Shown piece by piece: positions 1-7,877 of a DNA stretch of 64,000 nt. The position numbers and the translations under genes are program-made. Origin of the DNA: Microbacterium oleivorans (GTDB taxonomy: Bacteria; Actinomycetota; Actinomycetes; Actinomycetales; Microbacteriaceae); NCBI RefSeq assembly GCF_013389665.1, contig NZ_CP058316.1, positions 2,108,001-2,172,000 of the forward strand. The letters run 5' to 3'. Each line of letters opens with the position of its first letter. Within the stretch, counting starts at the first letter, position 1. The notes beneath the pieces are model-generated. The model was not told where the DNA came from and made no database searches. It worked only from the letters and a program-made list of their open reading frames with translations.

Positions 1-478
1 GCTGCAGCTTCTGCGCGAGGTCGGCCGCGGCCAGGCCCGATGCCCCGACGCCGAACGTCACGACCCGCTCGCTCTCGGCGATGGCCGTCGCGATGCGCTC
101 GAGGGCGTCGAGATCGAGCATGCGTCCGGTCTGCTCGATGGTGCGGGCCTCGTGGAACGCCACCTTCGCGACCATCTCGGCGGGCGAGTCCGAGGGGTTG
201 AGCTCACCCTCGGCGATGTTCGAGCGTTCCAGCTCGAGGGCACGGCGCGACACCTCCTGGGCCAACTCGACGCGGAACGACGGGTAGCCGGCGAACCCGA
301 GGCTCTTGGCGAACCGCACGACCGAGGCCTGCGAGACCTCGGCGCGTTCGGCCAGGGTCGCCACCGTGGCCGTGACCGCGAACGGGGGATCGTCGAGGAC
401 CGCCCGTCCCACCTGCACCTCGGCGGGTCGCAGCCGGGGGGTGATCGCGCGAATCGCTTCGAGGACGTCGCCGTCCAT
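1..478 (-). CDS. murR: MurR/RpiR-family transcriptional regulator (partial)
   Basis: The gene reads leftwards from an ATG at 476-478 and runs off the window edge; 159 codons are visible. Residues about 1-75 form an RpiR-type helix-turn-helix with the typical core ATLAERAEVSQASVVRFAKS, and a SIS sugar-phosphate-binding domain begins near residue 125 (TFGVGASGLAA). SIS domains of this family sense phosphosugars. It is divergent from murQ with a 107 bp gap that holds a palindrome, so it most likely controls the MurNAc genes in response to MurNAc-6-phosphate. The family call is firm; the name murR rests on the neighbours. Confidence 0.88.
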   Translation of the reverse strand, partial: MDGDVLEAIRAITPRLRPAEVQVGRAVLDDPPFAVTATVATLAERAEVSQASVVRFAKSLGFAGYPSFRVELAQEVSRRALELERSNIAEGELNPSDSPAEMVAKVAFHEARTIEQTGRMLDLDALERIATAIAESERVVTFGVGASGLAAADLAQKLQ

Positions 479-516
479 GTGCCTCCTCGGGAAGTCGCTC
501 CAGTCTTCCACAGATC

Positions 517-562
517 TTGACAAAACATGCCGCACCTACGACAGTTTGTGAAACAACATGCC
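517..562 (+). promoter_or_regulatory. Candidate promoter/operator of the murR-murQ divergent region
   Basis: A perfect -35 hexamer TTGACA lies at 517-522. A palindrome TTGT-GAA-ACAA occupies 546-556, and the octamer AACATGCC occurs twice, at 524-531 and 555-562, exactly 31 bp apart. An RpiR regulator and its sugar operon flank the site, so these repeats are reasonable operator candidates. No good -10 could be fixed, so the promoter assignment is tentative. Confidence 0.45.
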
Positions 563-585
563 AGGTGATCCGACAGGAGAGCACT

Positions 586-1491
586 GTGACACCCGCACAT
601 CCGACGCCAGCGACCGAGACGGCCAATCCGCTGACCGGCGCACTCGACGCGATGACGATCCCCGAGATCCTCCACGTGATGAACGACGAGGATGCCGGTG
701 TCGCCGCGGCGGTCGAGGCCGAGGTCGCGCACATCGCCCAGGCGGTCGAGCTGATCGTCGCAGCCCTCGCGGCGGGAGGTCGCCTGGTGTACCTGGGAGC
801 CGGCACCAGCGGACGCCTCGGCGTGCTCGACGCCGCCGAGTGCCCGCCGACGTTCGGCACCGATCCCGAACAGGTTCTCGGGCTGCTCGCCGGCGGCCCC
901 GAGGCGATGTTCCGCGCGGTCGAAGGAGCCGAGGACTCCCGACAGCTCGGGGTGGCGGATCTCGTCCGCATCGGCCTCACCGACCGCGACGTCCTCGTCG
1001 GCATCGCGGCATCCGGTCGAACGCCCTACGTGCTCGGGGCTCTGGATCACGCCCGCAGCGTCGGCGCCGCCACCGTCGCGCTCTCCTGCAGCCCGCACGC
1101 CGAGATCAGCGACCACGCCGACGTGGCGATCGAGGTCGACAACGGCCCCGAGGTGCTGACCGGTTCCACCCGGCTCAAGGCGGGCACGAGTCAGAAGCTC
1201 GTGCTCAACATGATCTCCACCGCCACGATGGTCCGCCTCGGCAAGGTCTACGGCAACCTCATGGTCGATGTCCGACCGAGCAACGAGAAGCTCGTCGCAC
1301 GCGCCGTGCGCATCGTGCAGGCCGCCACCGACTGCGACGTCGAGACCGCGACGCGTGCGCTGGACAGCGCCGACGGCCACGCGAAGACAGCCATCGTCGC
1401 GATCCTCTGCGGCGTCGACACCGGTACCGCCCGTGAGCGACTGAGCGCCGGCGCGGGCTTCGTCCGCGAAGCGGTGCGGCCGCGCGTCTGA
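586..1491 (+). CDS. murQ: N-acetylmuramic acid 6-phosphate etherase
   Basis: MurQ cleaves the lactyl ether of MurNAc-6-phosphate to give GlcNAc-6-phosphate and D-lactate in the cytoplasm. From the GTG at 586 the protein is 301 residues, the usual family length. It carries the SIS signature GAGTSGRLG (71-79), the conserved DAAECPPTFG with Glu85, and VEGAED with Glu113/Glu116; these match the catalytic glutamates of E. coli MurQ. The GTG start is preferred over an upstream ATG at 517 because AGGAGA sits at 575-580 and the upstream extension overlaps the promoter. It is followed at 33 bp by the PTS gene. Confidence 0.95.
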   Translation: MTPAHPTPATETANPLTGALDAMTIPEILHVMNDEDAGVAAAVEAEVAHIAQAVELIVAALAAGGRLVYLGAGTSGRLGVLDAAECPPTFGTDPEQVLGLLAGGPEAMFRAVEGAEDSRQLGVADLVRIGLTDRDVLVGIAASGRTPYVLGALDHARSVGAATVALSCSPHAEISDHADVAIEVDNGPEVLTGSTRLKAGTSQKLVLNMISTATMVRLGKVYGNLMVDVRPSNEKLVARAVRIVQAATDCDVETATRALDSADGHAKTAIVAILCGVDTGTARERLSAGAGFVREAVRPRV

Positions 1492-1524
1492 ACCCCGAAC
1501 CCCGCCCGCCGGAAGGAAGCCACC

Positions 1525-3051
1525 GTGGATTACTCCAAGCTCAGCGAGGAGATCCTGCCGCTCGTCGGCGGGTCTGAGAACATCGCGTCGTACACCAACT
1601 GCATGACGCGGTTGCGAGTGAACCTCAACGACCCGTCGAAGGCGGATGTCGCCGCCCTCAAGCGGCTACCCGGGGTGATGGGCGTCGTCGACGGGCCGCA
1701 GCTGCAGGTCGTCGTGGGGCCCGGCCACGCGCAGCGCCTCCGCGATGCGTTCTCCGAGATCGCCGACGCGCCCGCCGAGGCAGCGGTCGACGATCCCGCC
1801 GACGAGGTCGCCGACATCGCCGCGGCCGCCGGTGGCCGCACCGCCGCAGCCCGAGGCGGCGAGCCCGTCGACGCGTCGGCCGACCTGCGCACGCTGCAGC
1901 AGCAGAACACCCAGAAGGTCAAGTCGAAGCACACCTCGCGCGTGCACGGGCTGTTCCGGCACATCGCGAACATCTTCGTGCCGATCATCCCCGGCTTCAT
2001 CGCCTGCGGCCTCGTCGTCGCCATCGGCAACATCTGGAAGCTCATCGACCCGAGCGTCGCCGGCAACCCCTGGTTCCTGGTGTTCGCGGCGCTCGGCACC
2101 ATCGTGGTGGCATCGCTGAACCTGATCGTCGGCCTGAACACCGCGAAGGAGTTCGGCGGCACCCCGGTGCTCGGGCTCATCGCCGGTGCGATCTCGTACC
2201 TTCCGGCGCTCGCCGGCATCGCGGCCACGACCAGCCCGGACGGCACCGTCCTGACCCCTGCGCAGCCGCTCGTGCTGCCCCTGTTCGGCGAGCTGCGTCC
2301 GGCGCTCGGTGGCATCATCGGCGTGATGATCACCGCCTGGCTGTTCACGGTCATCGAGAAGTGGGTGCGGCGGCGCGTGCCCGCGTGGGCCGATCTGTTC
2401 GTCGTCCCCGTCGTCACCCTCCTCATCGGGGCCGTCGTGTGCATCTTCGTGATCATGCCGATCTCGGGTCTGCTGATGCAGGGCATCAACTGGCTGCTGA
2501 TCGATTTCGCGCTCGAGCGCGGCGGGGTCGTCGGCGGATACCTGCTCTCGTCGCTGTTCCTGCCGCTGGTCATGCTCGGCATCCACCAGGGGCTCACCCC
2601 CATCCACGCGCAGCTGATCACCGACCACGGCTTCACCGAGCTCCTGCCCGTGCTCGCAATGGCGGGAGCCGGCGAGGTCGGCATGGCGATCGCGATCTTC
2701 ATCAAGACCAAGAGCTCGCGGCTGAAGAACATCATCCGCGCCGCGCTCCCGATCGGGGTGCTGGGGGTGGGCGAGCCCCTGATCTACGGCGTCTCGCTGC
2801 CGCTGTTCTACCCGCTGATCACCGCGTGCCTGGGCGGCGGGTTCGGCGGTGCCTTCATCGCCTACGGCATCCAGGTCACCGACGGGTTCGGGGCGGGGGC
2901 GCTGGGGCTGTCGGGCGTGCTCATGACGGCGGTCATCACCAACGGCGCGTGGCTCTGGTACGTCGGCGGCCTCGTCATCTCGTACATCATGGGCTTCCTG
3001 CTGACCTGGTTCTTCGGGTTCAAGGAGCACATGGTCGAGCGTCTCGGCTGA
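1525..3051 (+). CDS. murP: PTS EIIBC component, probable MurNAc transporter
   Basis: This 508-residue protein is an inner-membrane phosphotransferase permease of the glucose/sucrose/MurNAc superfamily. Residues 1-85 are an EIIB domain with phosphorylated Cys26 in the context TNCMTRLR. A linker of about 50 residues, rich in Ala/Asp, leads to an EIIC domain (about 140-505) with roughly ten membrane spans and the GVGEPLIYGV motif. No EIIA domain is fused, so a separate EIIA must donate phosphate. The start is GTG with GGAAGGA at 1511-1517. Position between murQ and mupG points to MurNAc uptake as MurNAc-6-phosphate; the substrate is inferred from context only. Confidence 0.88.
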   Translation: MDYSKLSEEILPLVGGSENIASYTNCMTRLRVNLNDPSKADVAALKRLPGVMGVVDGPQLQVVVGPGHAQRLRDAFSEIADAPAEAAVDDPADEVADIAAAAGGRTAAARGGEPVDASADLRTLQQQNTQKVKSKHTSRVHGLFRHIANIFVPIIPGFIACGLVVAIGNIWKLIDPSVAGNPWFLVFAALGTIVVASLNLIVGLNTAKEFGGTPVLGLIAGAISYLPALAGIAATTSPDGTVLTPAQPLVLPLFGELRPALGGIIGVMITAWLFTVIEKWVRRRVPAWADLFVVPVVTLLIGAVVCIFVIMPISGLLMQGINWLLIDFALERGGVVGGYLLSSLFLPLVMLGIHQGLTPIHAQLITDHGFTELLPVLAMAGAGEVGMAIAIFIKTKSSRLKNIIRAALPIGVLGVGEPLIYGVSLPLFYPLITACLGGGFGGAFIAYGIQVTDGFGAGALGLSGVLMTAVITNGAWLWYVGGLVISYIMGFLLTWFFGFKEHMVERLG

Positions 3052-3067
3052 GCCGGAAGGGGCACGC

Positions 3068-4120
3068 ATGCTGTTCTCGATCTACCCGACTGACGCCCCC
3101 GAGACCCGCCGGGCCGTCGTCGCGCAGGCGATCGCCGGCGCCGACGCGAGCGCGGGCGAGCGGATGCTGTTCACCTCGCTGCACATGGTCGACACGGGCG
3201 AGCTCGCCGCCTTCGGCGACGTCCTGCGCGATGTCCACGAGACGACCGGGGCGACGTTCTGCGCCGACGTCTCGCCCGCTGCGCTGACCCACCTCGTCGC
3301 GGGCGCGGATGGCTGGGGCTGGCTCGCCGGCCGCGGCATCACGATGCTGCGGCTGGACTACGGCTTCGATCCGGTCGAGATCCGCGACATCGCGACGGCA
3401 TCGGGATGCCGCATCGCGGTGAACGCGAGCACCGTGGACGCCGCCTTCGTCGACGCGCTCGACGGTCTGCCGCTCGTGGGGTGGCACAACTTCTACCCCC
3501 GGCCCGAGACGGGACTGACCGCTCCCTACCTGCAGGCGCAGTCGCGGCTGTTCGAGGAGCGCGGCCTTCCGGTCGTCGTCTTCATCCCGGGCGAGCGGGA
3601 GTTCCGCGCCCCGCTGCACCTCGGGCTTCCGACGCTCGAGGAGCACCGGTACCGCAACGCCTGGCGCACCTATCTGCAGCTGCGCCGCCTCGTGCCCAAG
3701 GCGGGGGTCGCGTGCGCCGAAGGGGCGGTGGCCGACGACCACGCGGAGTGGATTGCCGAGTTCGAGGCCTCGGGCACGGTGACCCTTCCGGTCGTCGGGC
3801 TCGACCCGGCGGCATCCGTCCTGCTCGATCGACCGTGGCATCTGCGTGTCGAGGAGGCCGCCACCGCGTTCCGGCTCGACGATTCGCGGGGCGGCATCCG
3901 GCCGTCGCGCATCCGCAACGCCGACGTGCGCGAGCCCGGCAGCCTGCAGGTCGATCTCGACGCCTACGGCCGCTACCGCGGTGAGGTGCATCTGATGCGT
4001 GCCGAGCGTCCTCTGGACGCCGGACAGGCGCGGATCGGCGACATCGCCGCCCCGTACCGCGGGGTCGTCGACGACCTCCGGCCCGGCCAGACCGTGCGCT
4101 TCGTGCCGTTCGCGCGCTGA
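3068..4120 (+). CDS. mupG: MupG-like 6-phospho-N-acetylmuramidase (DUF871)
   Basis: The 350-residue protein matches the DUF871/MupG family: an N-terminal TIM barrel starting LFSIYP, the hallmark WHNFYPRPETGL at 139-150, and a C-terminal cyclophilin-like domain ending VDDLRPGQTVRFVPF. In Staphylococcus aureus MupG hydrolyses MurNAc-6-phosphate-GlcNAc to MurNAc-6-phosphate and GlcNAc. Its place 16 bp after the PTS gene fits a pathway where the transporter imports the disaccharide as well as MurNAc. AAGG before the ATG serves as ribosome site. The operon seems to end here, since the next gene is convergent. Confidence 0.88.
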   Translation: MLFSIYPTDAPETRRAVVAQAIAGADASAGERMLFTSLHMVDTGELAAFGDVLRDVHETTGATFCADVSPAALTHLVAGADGWGWLAGRGITMLRLDYGFDPVEIRDIATASGCRIAVNASTVDAAFVDALDGLPLVGWHNFYPRPETGLTAPYLQAQSRLFEERGLPVVVFIPGEREFRAPLHLGLPTLEEHRYRNAWRTYLQLRRLVPKAGVACAEGAVADDHAEWIAEFEASGTVTLPVVGLDPAASVLLDRPWHLRVEEAATAFRLDDSRGGIRPSRIRNADVREPGSLQVDLDAYGRYRGEVHLMRAERPLDAGQARIGDIAAPYRGVVDDLRPGQTVRFVPFAR

Positions 4121-4148
4121 GCTCTCCGACGGATGGGGCCGACAGGGC

Positions 4149-4796
4149 TCAGACGGCGACGGCTCGCTGGGGGGCGGCGAGGTCGTGCACGAGCAGCTCG
4201 TCGAAGCAGGCGCGCAGCTCGTCGGCCATGTCGAGGCTCGAGCGGTCCAGCAGCCACTGGATCTGGAGTCCGTCCCAGACGGCGATCGAGCGTGCGGCCG
4301 CACTGCGGATGTCGACGCCGGGCCGCAGGCCCCCCTCGGTCCCGATCACCGTCAGTGCATCGACGACGAGCTGGCGGCTGCGCACATACCGGTTCCGGAA
4401 GAACTCGTGGGCCGGATGGTCGGGGGAAGTGGACTCGGCCGACAGAGTGCAGAACAGCTCGATGACTCCCGGGATCGTGGAGTTGTAGTCCGCGAGCGCG
4501 ACGAGGTCTTCCAGAGCACGCCGGCCGGAGTGGGCGTCGAACTCGAACCGGCTCTGTGCGAGCTCGTCGCGGTGGTCGAGGACGGCGAGCAGCAGCTGCG
4601 CCTTGGTGCGGAAGTGGTGCAGCAGGCCGGCCTCGCTCATCTCGACGCGCTCGGCGATCTCGCGCAGCGAGCCGCTGCGGTACCCGGCGCCGGCGAAGAC
4701 GGCGAAGGCGGCATCGAGGATCAGAGTGCGGGTGCGGGCGCTCTTCGCGTACGGGCCGCGGGCGGCGGCGCGCGAGGTCCGGGTGGCGCTCGGCAT
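4149..4796 (-). CDS. TetR-family transcriptional regulator
   Basis: From the ATG at 4796 the protein has 215 residues. An AcrR/TetR helix-turn-helix lies at about 24-65 (SLREIAERVEMSEAGLLHHF), followed by a helical ligand-binding part containing DYNSTIPGVIELFCTLSAE. The start is chosen because AGGATGAG lies just upstream; longer in-frame extensions are low complexity. It is convergent with mupG and its own target is unknown. Downstream on the same strand there is no partner gene, so it may act on itself or at a distance. Confidence 0.85.
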   Translation of the reverse strand: MPSATRTSRAAARGPYAKSARTRTLILDAAFAVFAGAGYRSGSLREIAERVEMSEAGLLHHFRTKAQLLLAVLDHRDELAQSRFEFDAHSGRRALEDLVALADYNSTIPGVIELFCTLSAESTSPDHPAHEFFRNRYVRSRQLVVDALTVIGTEGGLRPGVDIRSAAARSIAVWDGLQIQWLLDRSSLDMADELRACFDELLVHDLAAPQRAVAV

Positions 4797-4942
4797 GTGC
4801 TCATCCTGGGGGCAGGTCGCGCGCGCTGTCGAATCCTCGCGCGAACCGGACCGAGCGACGGGTGGTCGCCGCGCGGTCACGGTCGCCGCCGCTCAGCGGC
4901 CACCACTGCCCGGTCTGTCGGCCTCCGTGTCTCGAGCGAGGT

Positions 4943-5449
4943 TCAGCGTGCGACGCCGGCGAGGCTCCCGGTCGTCTGGGCCGCCTCGTCGTACACGAGG
5001 CAGAGGATCTCGCGGTCGCCCGCATCCCAGCTGGCGGCCGTGGGGACGAAGTAGTTGAAGTTGAGCACCGACTCCTCATACGACATGCCGACGAACGGAG
5101 TGAAGGCGTCGTAGCAGACCTGCTCCGCCTGCGTCGCGACAGCCTCGTCGCCGGGGAACTCCTCGCCCGGGATGTCCTGCGCCTCGTACGCCTCGTAGTC
5201 ATGGGCCTCGGCGCAGGGGACGGTGGGGGTTTCGCTGACCTCCGTGTCCATCGAGCCTGCGTCGAGGAGGCAGTCGCCCACCCGCAGGGCGAAGACGTCG
5301 GTGCTCTCGTTGGTCTCGGTGATGGCGCCCGACTCGTCGCGCACGGGCGCCTGCGCGGACGAGAAGGGTGATCCGCTGCATCCGGTCGCGACGAGCGCGA
5401 CGACGAGGGCGGCGATGGGCAGGACGGCGAGGCGGCGGGAGAGGGTCAC
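4943..5449 (-). CDS. Lipoprotein with septum-formation-like domain
   Basis: The 168-residue product starts at GTG (5447-5449) and has a lipoprotein signal: basic SRR, a hydrophobic stretch, then ATGC with the lipidated Cys24. The mature part contains VFALRVGDCLL and paired cysteines in VPCAEAHDYEAY and QVCYDAF, a pattern typical of the septum-formation domain family found in actinobacterial lipoproteins. It is predicted to sit on the outer face of the membrane. Function is unknown; the family name comes from early work on cell division and does not prove a role. Confidence 0.82.
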   Translation of the reverse strand: MTLSRRLAVLPIAALVVALVATGCSGSPFSSAQAPVRDESGAITETNESTDVFALRVGDCLLDAGSMDTEVSETPTVPCAEAHDYEAYEAQDIPGEEFPGDEAVATQAEQVCYDAFTPFVGMSYEESVLNFNYFVPTAASWDAGDREILCLVYDEAAQTTGSLAGVAR

Positions 5450-5511
5450 GTCGGATCACACTATCCAGATCGCGCCGTTCCTGGGAACTCCCGGTGAACG
5501 TGCGTCCAGGA

Positions 5512-5928
5512 TCAGTCGTCGTCCGTGCGCCGGCGATCCGCGGCGCCCACCTCGGTGTGCGCCGCCACGCCGGGCACCTCGTCGAGCGATGTGAACACCG
5601 GTATGCCGCGCTCCCGTGCGATCGCGACGTCCTGGTCGGCGCCGCGAGAGGCACCCGGGAGCCGCAGCACCGCATCGCAGCGCTGGAGCAGACGATGGGC
5701 GATCGGATACATGACCTCCGCGGCGAGCGGATCCGTCGGACCCGCCGCTCCGGCGCTGCGGAGCACCGGCAGCGCCACCCATTCGCCGATCATGGGGACG
5801 TGTCCCGCCGCGAAGATCGGCCAGGCCGCCTCCTCGAGGCGGTCGAGGTTGCGGCGCATGAGCACCGGGTCGCCGTCGGTGCCCGACGCGTAGGCGCCGG
5901 CGATGAGGATCATGAGGGAATCGGTCAC
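5512..5928 (-). CDS. DUF4406/nucleoside 2-deoxyribosyltransferase-like protein
   Basis: About 138 residues starting from GTG at 5928 (ATG at 5913 is an alternative; neither has a clear ribosome site). The sequence LMILIAGAYASGTDGDP with RNLDRLEEAAWPIFAAGHVPMIGEW resembles the small Rossmann-like fold of DUF4406 and nucleoside 2-deoxyribosyltransferases, and RCDAVLRLPGASRGADQDV fits its nucleotide/phosphate site. It is divergent from a DeoR-family regulator with only 46 bp between the starts, so both may share one control region. The substrate is not predictable. Confidence 0.75.
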   Translation of the reverse strand: MTDSLMILIAGAYASGTDGDPVLMRRNLDRLEEAAWPIFAAGHVPMIGEWVALPVLRSAGAAGPTDPLAAEVMYPIAHRLLQRCDAVLRLPGASRGADQDVAIARERGIPVFTSLDEVPGVAAHTEVGAADRRRTDDD

Positions 5929-5946
5929 GGTTCCGATAGTATGCAT

Positions 5947-5963
5947 AAACGTGCAGAAACGTG
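5947..5963 (+). promoter_or_regulatory. Candidate DeoR operator (direct repeat)
   Basis: The heptamer AAACGTG occurs at 5947-5953 and again at 5957-5963, 10 bp apart, i.e. on the same helix face. It lies between the divergent starts at 5928 and 5975. DeoR-family proteins often bind short direct or inverted repeats, so this is a likely autoregulatory site. A ribosome site AAGGAG follows at 5964-5969. Confidence 0.45.
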
Positions 5964-5974
5964 AAGGAGTCGGA

Positions 5975-6730
5975 ATGCTCGCTGCATCACGCAAGGACCT
6001 GCTCATCGAGCGCCTGCGGGTTGAGGGTCGCGTCGTCGCCAAGGAGCTTGCGGTGGAGCTCGGGGTGTCCGAGGACAGCATCCGACGTGACCTCCGAGAG
6101 CTGGATGCCGCCGGGCTCGCCGTCCGGGTCTACGGCGGCGCCGTCCCGGCCTCACCCGCCGTCGCCGACTACGGCGCTCGGCAGTCGGTCGCCACCGACA
6201 GCAAGCAGCGCATCGGGCGCTTCGCGGCCACGCTCATCGAGGCCGGCAGTACCGTCATCATCGACGGCGGCACGACCGCGCTCGCGACGATCCGGGCCGT
6301 GGACCCCGCGCTGCGCTGCACGATCATCACCCACAGCCCCACCGTCGCTGCGGCGCTGCTCCATCACGCCGCGGAGGTGATCATCATCGGCGGACGACTG
6401 TTCAAGCACTCCGCGGTGGCGAGCGGCGCGGCCGCGGTCGAGGCGGCGCGCGCGGTGCGGGCGGACCGCTTCCTCCTGGGGGTCACCGGCATCCACGCCG
6501 AGGCGGGCCTCACGACCGGCGACGCGGACGAGGCGGCGATGAAGCGTGCCCTCGCGGAGCGTGCCGCCGAGACGTTCGTTCTCGGGAGCTCCGAGAAGAT
6601 CGGGGCGGTGTCGTCGTTCGACGTGCTCCCCTTCGAGAAGGTGACGGGAGTGGTCGTCGACCCGTCCGGTGCGCCGGCGAGCCTGGACGCGCTGAAGCGC
6701 CGCGGCGTCCCGCTGCTGCGAGCGGTGTGA
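5975..6730 (+). CDS. DeoR/GlpR-family transcriptional regulator
   Basis: The 251-residue protein has an N-terminal winged helix-turn-helix (about 5-57, RRDLRELDAAGLAVRVYGGA) and a C-terminal DeoR sensor domain (about 75-230) with IIDGGTTALATI and a downstream VTGIH segment, which bind a phosphorylated sugar. ATG at 5975 is chosen for the AAGGAG at 5964-5969. The next gene, an SDR oxidoreductase, begins 10 bp after its stop and could be cotranscribed. The likely effector is a sugar phosphate but none is indicated by context. Confidence 0.9.
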   Translation: MLAASRKDLLIERLRVEGRVVAKELAVELGVSEDSIRRDLRELDAAGLAVRVYGGAVPASPAVADYGARQSVATDSKQRIGRFAATLIEAGSTVIIDGGTTALATIRAVDPALRCTIITHSPTVAAALLHHAAEVIIIGGRLFKHSAVASGAAAVEAARAVRADRFLLGVTGIHAEAGLTTGDADEAAMKRALAERAAETFVLGSSEKIGAVSSFDVLPFEKVTGVVVDPSGAPASLDALKRRGVPLLRAV

Positions 6731-6740
6731 GGATCGTCCC

Positions 6741-7610
6741 GTGCACGCTTCGCTTCCGCTCCTCGGCAAGACGGCTCTCATCACCGGTGTCTCGCGCCGC
6801 CGCGGCATCGGTTTCGCCGTCGCGACCAAGCTCGCGACGCTCGGCGCGCACATCGTCATCCACCACCATCGCCCTCACGACCTCGACCAGCCGTGGGGCG
6901 GCGACGATCTCGAGGCCGTGCGCGCCGGCATCCGGTCGCACCTCGTCGAGGGCGCTCGCTTCGATGACATCGGCGCCGATCTGCGCGACCTCCCCAGCGT
7001 GCCCGCGGTGATCGATACCGCGACAGCGCTCACGGGACGGCTCGACATCCTCGTGTGCAACCACGCCAAGAGCGGCGACGACGGAAGCATCCTCGACATG
7101 ACCCCCCAACGCCTCGACGCGTTCTGGGAGGTCAACACCCGTTCGACGCTGCTGCTCACCGCCGAGTTCGCGCGCCGTCACGCCCCGGCCTCGGATGCGC
7201 CGAGGCGCCCGGGCGACGCGATCGCCGGCGACAAGCCCTACGCCCAGCCGCGGGGGAGCGTCGTCTGGATGACGTCGGGCCAGGTCCACGGTCCGATGAT
7301 CGGCGAGGTCGCCTACGCCACGAGCAAGGCCGCGCTCGCCGGCATCACCCCGACCGTGGCCGCTGAGATGCTCGAGCTCGGCCTCGTGCTCAACACGGTC
7401 GATCCGGGGCCGGTCAACACCGGCTACCTGGACGCCGACACCGCAGACCGCTCGCTCGACGGCCTCGACGCCTATTTGGCGAGCACACCGTTCGGGCGGG
7501 TCGGGACGCCCGCCGATCCGGCGGAGCTCATCGCGTGGCTGTGCGGCCCGGCGGGCGGCTGGATGGTCGGGCAGGTGCTGACGAGCGACGGCGGCTTCAG
7601 CCTCGGTTGA
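6741..7610 (+). CDS. SDR-family oxidoreductase
   Basis: The 289-residue protein is a classical-type short-chain dehydrogenase with TGVSRRRGIG (15-24) for the dinucleotide and the catalytic Ser179, Tyr192 and Lys196 (YATSK). It is unusual in having CNHAK in place of the NNAG motif and a long insert (about 148-170). It begins with GTG 10 bp after the DeoR gene. The similar annotation 3-oxoacyl-ACP reductase would be unsafe; the substrate is unknown, though a polyol or sugar would fit a DeoR neighbour. Confidence 0.85.
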   Translation: MHASLPLLGKTALITGVSRRRGIGFAVATKLATLGAHIVIHHHRPHDLDQPWGGDDLEAVRAGIRSHLVEGARFDDIGADLRDLPSVPAVIDTATALTGRLDILVCNHAKSGDDGSILDMTPQRLDAFWEVNTRSTLLLTAEFARRHAPASDAPRRPGDAIAGDKPYAQPRGSVVWMTSGQVHGPMIGEVAYATSKAALAGITPTVAAEMLELGLVLNTVDPGPVNTGYLDADTADRSLDGLDAYLASTPFGRVGTPADPAELIAWLCGPAGGWMVGQVLTSDGGFSLG

Positions 7611-7646
7611 GGCGCGGCGACCACCGGTCCGGATCGCGTCGCCGGC

Positions 7647-7877
7647 TCAATCGGCGCGCACGAGCAGCTCGCCGATCTCGCAGTCGAGGGCGCGGCAGAT
7701 CGCCGAGAGCGTCGAATAGCGGATGGCGCGGGCCCGATCGTTCTTGAGCACCGAGAGGTTCACGACCGACACCCCCACGATCTCCGACAGGCGCGTCAGA
7801 GTCATGCCGCGCTCGGCGAGCAGCTCGTCGAGCCGGCAATGGACCCCGCTCGGGCCGTCGTCCTCTGCGGGGCTCAT
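7647..7877 (-). CDS. Small Cro/CI-type HTH regulator
   Basis: A 76-residue protein that is nearly all helix-turn-helix: LDELLAERGMTLTRLSEIVG followed by NLSVLKNDRARAIRYSTLSAI. It is of the YozG/Cro type commonly cotranscribed with DUF2975 membrane proteins. Its ATG overlaps the stop of the upstream membrane-protein gene (ATGA at 7874-7877), so the four genes from 9923 down form one operon. It probably represses the operon through the repeats near 9938-9961. Confidence 0.88.
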   Translation of the reverse strand: MSPAEDDGPSGVHCRLDELLAERGMTLTRLSEIVGVSVVNLSVLKNDRARAIRYSTLSAICRALDCEIGELLVRAD

